Of a stretch of 64,000 nucleotides of DNA, positions 61,401-64,000 are shown in pieces. The notes under the pieces are model-generated. The model searched no databases and had not been told where the DNA came from. It worked only from the letters and a program-made list of their open reading frames with translations. The stretch is from Nemertoderma westbladi (Eukaryota > Xenacoelomorpha > Nemertodermatida > Nemertodermatidae), in NCBI GenBank assembly GCA_032718475.1, contig JAUCBJ010008176.1:21263-85262 (forward strand), given 5' to 3'. The first letter of the stretch is position 1, and every line of letters starts with the position of its first letter. The position numbers were made by a program, and so were the translations under genes.

Positions 61401-62145
61401 CCAACACTACCTCCAGTCACTCCGCCACTCTCACCAACTACTCCAACACTACCTCCAGTCACTCCGCTACTCACACAAACTACGCCAACACTACCTCCAG
61501 TCACTCCGCTACTCACACCAACTACTCCTCACTACCTCCAGTCACTCCGCCACTCTCACCAACTACTCCAACACTACCTCCAGTCACTCCGCTACTCTCA
61601 CCAACTACTCCAACACTACCTCCAGTCACTCCGCTACTCACACCAACTACTCCTCACTACCTCCAGTCACTCCGCTACACTCACCAACTACTCCAACACT
61701 ACCTCCAGTCACTCCGCTACTCACACCAACTACTCCATCACTATCTCCAGTCACTGCTACTCTCACCAACTACTCCAACACTACCTCCAGTCACTCCGCT
61801 ACTCTCACCAACTACTCCAACACTACCTCCAGTCACTCCGCTACTCTCACCAACTACTCCAACACTACCTCCAGTCACTCCGCTACTCACACCAACTACT
61901 CCTCACTACCTCCAGTCACTCCGCTACTCTCACCAACTACTCCAACACTACCTCCAGTCACTCCGCTACTCTCACCAACTACTCCAACACTACCCCCCGT
62001 CACTCCGCTACTCACACCAACTACTCCTCACTACCCCCAGTCACTCCGCTACTCTCACCAACTACTCCAACACTACCCCCAGTCACTCCGCTACTCACAC
62101 CAACTACTCCTCACTACCTCCAGTCACTCCGCTACTCTCACCAAC
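52473..62145. repeat. 42-bp tandem array, about 230 copies
   Basis: The plus-strand unit is CCAACTACTCCAACACTACC, then TCCAGTCACTCCGCTACTCT, then CA. Because 42 is a multiple of three and the plus unit lacks stops, all three plus frames and one minus frame stay open over long stretches. The minus frame encodes [14 protein letters not shown] repeats of up to 730 residues (57662-55470). Units of 41 bp (ACTCCTCACTACC) at about 57851, 58396, 59727, 61022 and later break the frame, and there is no ATG in the plus frames. This is best read as a non-coding satellite. Confidence 0.95.
58690..60840. repeat. 174/216-bp higher-order units in the 42-bp array
   Basis: A 6-bp insertion producing CCTCCACCTCCAGTC recurs about 11 times. 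Spacing is about 174 or 216 bp, that is four or five 42-bp units plus 6. Units next to it carry ACACGACCTCC rather than ACACTACCTCC, and CTCCCACC rather than CTCTCACC, in a set order. Confidence 0.85.
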
Positions 62146-63890
62146 TGTTACCGCAAGTAAGAAAGACCCAACCTTGGGACGTCACTCGATATGAAGATAT
62201 GCGGTAGCGGTAATTTGAAGACCAACAATTTATTATCTACATTTTGATCACACAAACAAAGGCGTTATGGAGGGAAACATCAAGAAAACAACCGTTCATT
62301 CACATAGGAATGCAGGAGACACCTGCTACTCACAAACCAAGTCAGACAATAAAGGAACTTACCATTTCCACAGTCAGACAGTATACAATTAATTATGGAT
62401 CCGTTTGTTACCTGTAATTGGTAGTAGTTCGACCCGTCCTTTACTCAAATAGATGAATAATTACCGGTCTGCCGGTAAGTGTATGCTGATACTGTAAGAT
62501 TAGTGACTCTATGAGCTGACCGAAAATATCGCTACAGCCAGAAATCATAAATCGGGGCAGAAATTACACCCATGAGCTGCGCTAAGTTTAGTAATTAGCG
62601 GACCTAGCTAAACTTTCGGGAACACAGAACAGATAAGGCTGTAAGGTGTCTGACTGAATGTCGAAAAGAAAGTAAGCGTCAGCTTCCAGTCAGTAGGTAT
62701 AATAATATATCAGAATAATTATGCAATTCCTTAGTTCAGTAGGTTGAATTTACACAAATTTACAGATTGATGTACATCCTCATAAAAAACATAGATTTGA
62801 AGGCCCTTCTGGTCTTCTTACCGCATATCCATAACACAGCACAATAATTAGACAGGCAGACAGGATACCGTTACCGTATGTAGTACTGTAGTACCGTGGT
62901 TTTATGCTTATGCCCTGGCCTATCCAGCCCTTCCTCTCCACCACGTCCTCTCTAGCTCTCAAAATCCCATTCACTCTTTAAAAGAGCCAATGAGCGGCAA
63001 GAAATCACAAGCCATAAAGAAAAATAATTGCACAGCGGTAAATTTAAATATAAATTGCATTAAACACTGCTGTGAACAAAAAATATAAATGTTGACAATA
63101 TACTGTAAGTATAACAATCGATTTGCTTCAACAAACCGCTTCCAAATTATAGTCTCATAGGCACTACCATATAATTGTAAATATCTTCTTAGAATATAAT
63201 TTTATAAAAGACTCAAGAAGCAAATGATTGTTATCACAATGCACGAAATTATAAATCCTTTCAACTAAAGAATGTCCAGAATCAAACCATTTGCATAAAA
63301 AATAATAATTTTAATTTCGTTAATAGATTAATACACCATGTCTCCAGGCGCCTCGGTAAAATTAATCAAATGAACGACAAATAACCAGGCCGAAATTAAA
63401 GAGGCCTGCAAATAACTAACTAATGTGACATAATACCAAGGTGTGGTACTTGCATAATACGTACATAATTACAATAACTAATATTTCAGAGAACTTCCAA
63501 TTAATCAAATCCTAAAAATAAACTACAATTAACATAACTTACTTCCATAGGAAAATATCTCATTAAATTCAATGGTGTACATATAATTACATACAAATTA
63601 ATTATTCGTCTTGATCGACAACATATAATAATTACAGTAAACATATTGTACAAGTAATAGACCTTTTGTTATAAGAAGTTTATCATTACCACCAGGTTAC
63701 TTTAATAACTAAACCAACATAAATGGAAGAAACAGGACAAAGAGTTTCTCTGTAAGTGATAACCCACATGTAGCTATAGACTAATCGAAATAAGTCAATG
63801 GATATAATATCGTCATGTAGCCGATCTGCATCGGCAATAACTAACTAAATAGGGTCTAAATAAGTAGGACAGATAGCAAAACATTACTGA
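62146..63890. other. unique AT-rich sequence, no gene seen
   Basis: The array ends in CACCAACTGTTACCGCAAGT, then AAG. No exon, RNA gene or element was recognised after it. A 64-codon frame at 62780-62974 is unremarkable. Confidence 0.5.
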
Positions 63891-63892
63891 CC

Positions 63893-64000
63893 AAAGGTCC
63901 GACGGATTCGTGCAAACAACCCACAGGGCCGACGGATATCGTGTGATATCATGTGAACAACCATGGATCCGACGGATATCGTGTGAACAACCACGGATCC
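63893..64000. repeat. start of another tandem repeat at the window edge
   Basis: Three or four imperfect copies of a roughly 35-bp unit with CCGACGGATATCGTGTGAAC and AACCACGGAT. The array continues beyond the window. Confidence 0.75.

Overview
The window looks like invertebrate animal DNA. It is AT-rich, has spliceosomal GT-AG introns, and carries fragments of animal transposon families: a non-LTR retrotransposon, a Penelope-like GIY-YIG element, a hAT-type MITE and a tRNA-derived SINE. Nothing bacterial, viral or organellar was seen. Roughly two thirds of the bases lie in tandem arrays of at least nine families with unit lengths from 12 to 64 bp.

The only gene identified with confidence is on the minus strand between about 27.0 and 17.9 kb: the CREBRF / REPTOR bZIP transcription factor. 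In Drosophila, REPTOR acts downstream of TORC1. I assembled five coding exons by hand: 26995-26894, 26593-25100, 21170-21005, 18930-18754 and 18181-17864. All have GT-AG borders and the codon phases agree at every junction. Together they encode about 752 residues, from the initiator ATG to the middle of the bZIP. The C-terminal exons must lie beyond the left end of the window, so the intron after the bZIP exon is longer than 17.8 kb.

Layout: 1-235, short 28-bp repeat; 235-3290, 59/60-bp array; 3451-13180, G-rich array of about 20-bp units, with a 2,771-bp segmental duplication and one isolated exon-like segment at 5501-5577 that may encode part of an RRM; 13190-17880, 50-bp array; 17864-27038, CREBRF exons, whose introns hold a 34-bp array, a 12-bp G-rich array with poly-G, a LINE fragment and a 33-bp array; 27-40 kb, mostly unique sequence with MITEs, hairpins, a possible proline-rich repeat gene (32.2-33.1 kb), a tRNA-derived SINE and a Penelope-like fragment; 40.1-51.8 kb, 64-bp array with higher-order repeats; 52.5-62.1 kb, 42-bp array; 62.1-64.0 kb, unique sequence ending in the start of another repeat.

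The most striking observation is that the 50-bp array is made of copies of the 3' end of the CREBRF bZIP exon together with its splice donor. The exon end matches the array consensus at 40 of 43 positions, so about 90 donor-like sites lie in tandem in the downstream intron. The 59/60-bp array looks like a diverged relative. Two other exon ends show a similar pattern: the large exon has a 36-bp tandem duplication just before its donor, and the RRM-like exon ends in array sequence carrying GTAAGG. A second notable point is a duplicated SRQRHLSE peptide before the bZIP, whose two copies differ at seven codons, all silently. Each contains an RxRxxS kinase / 14-3-3-type motif.
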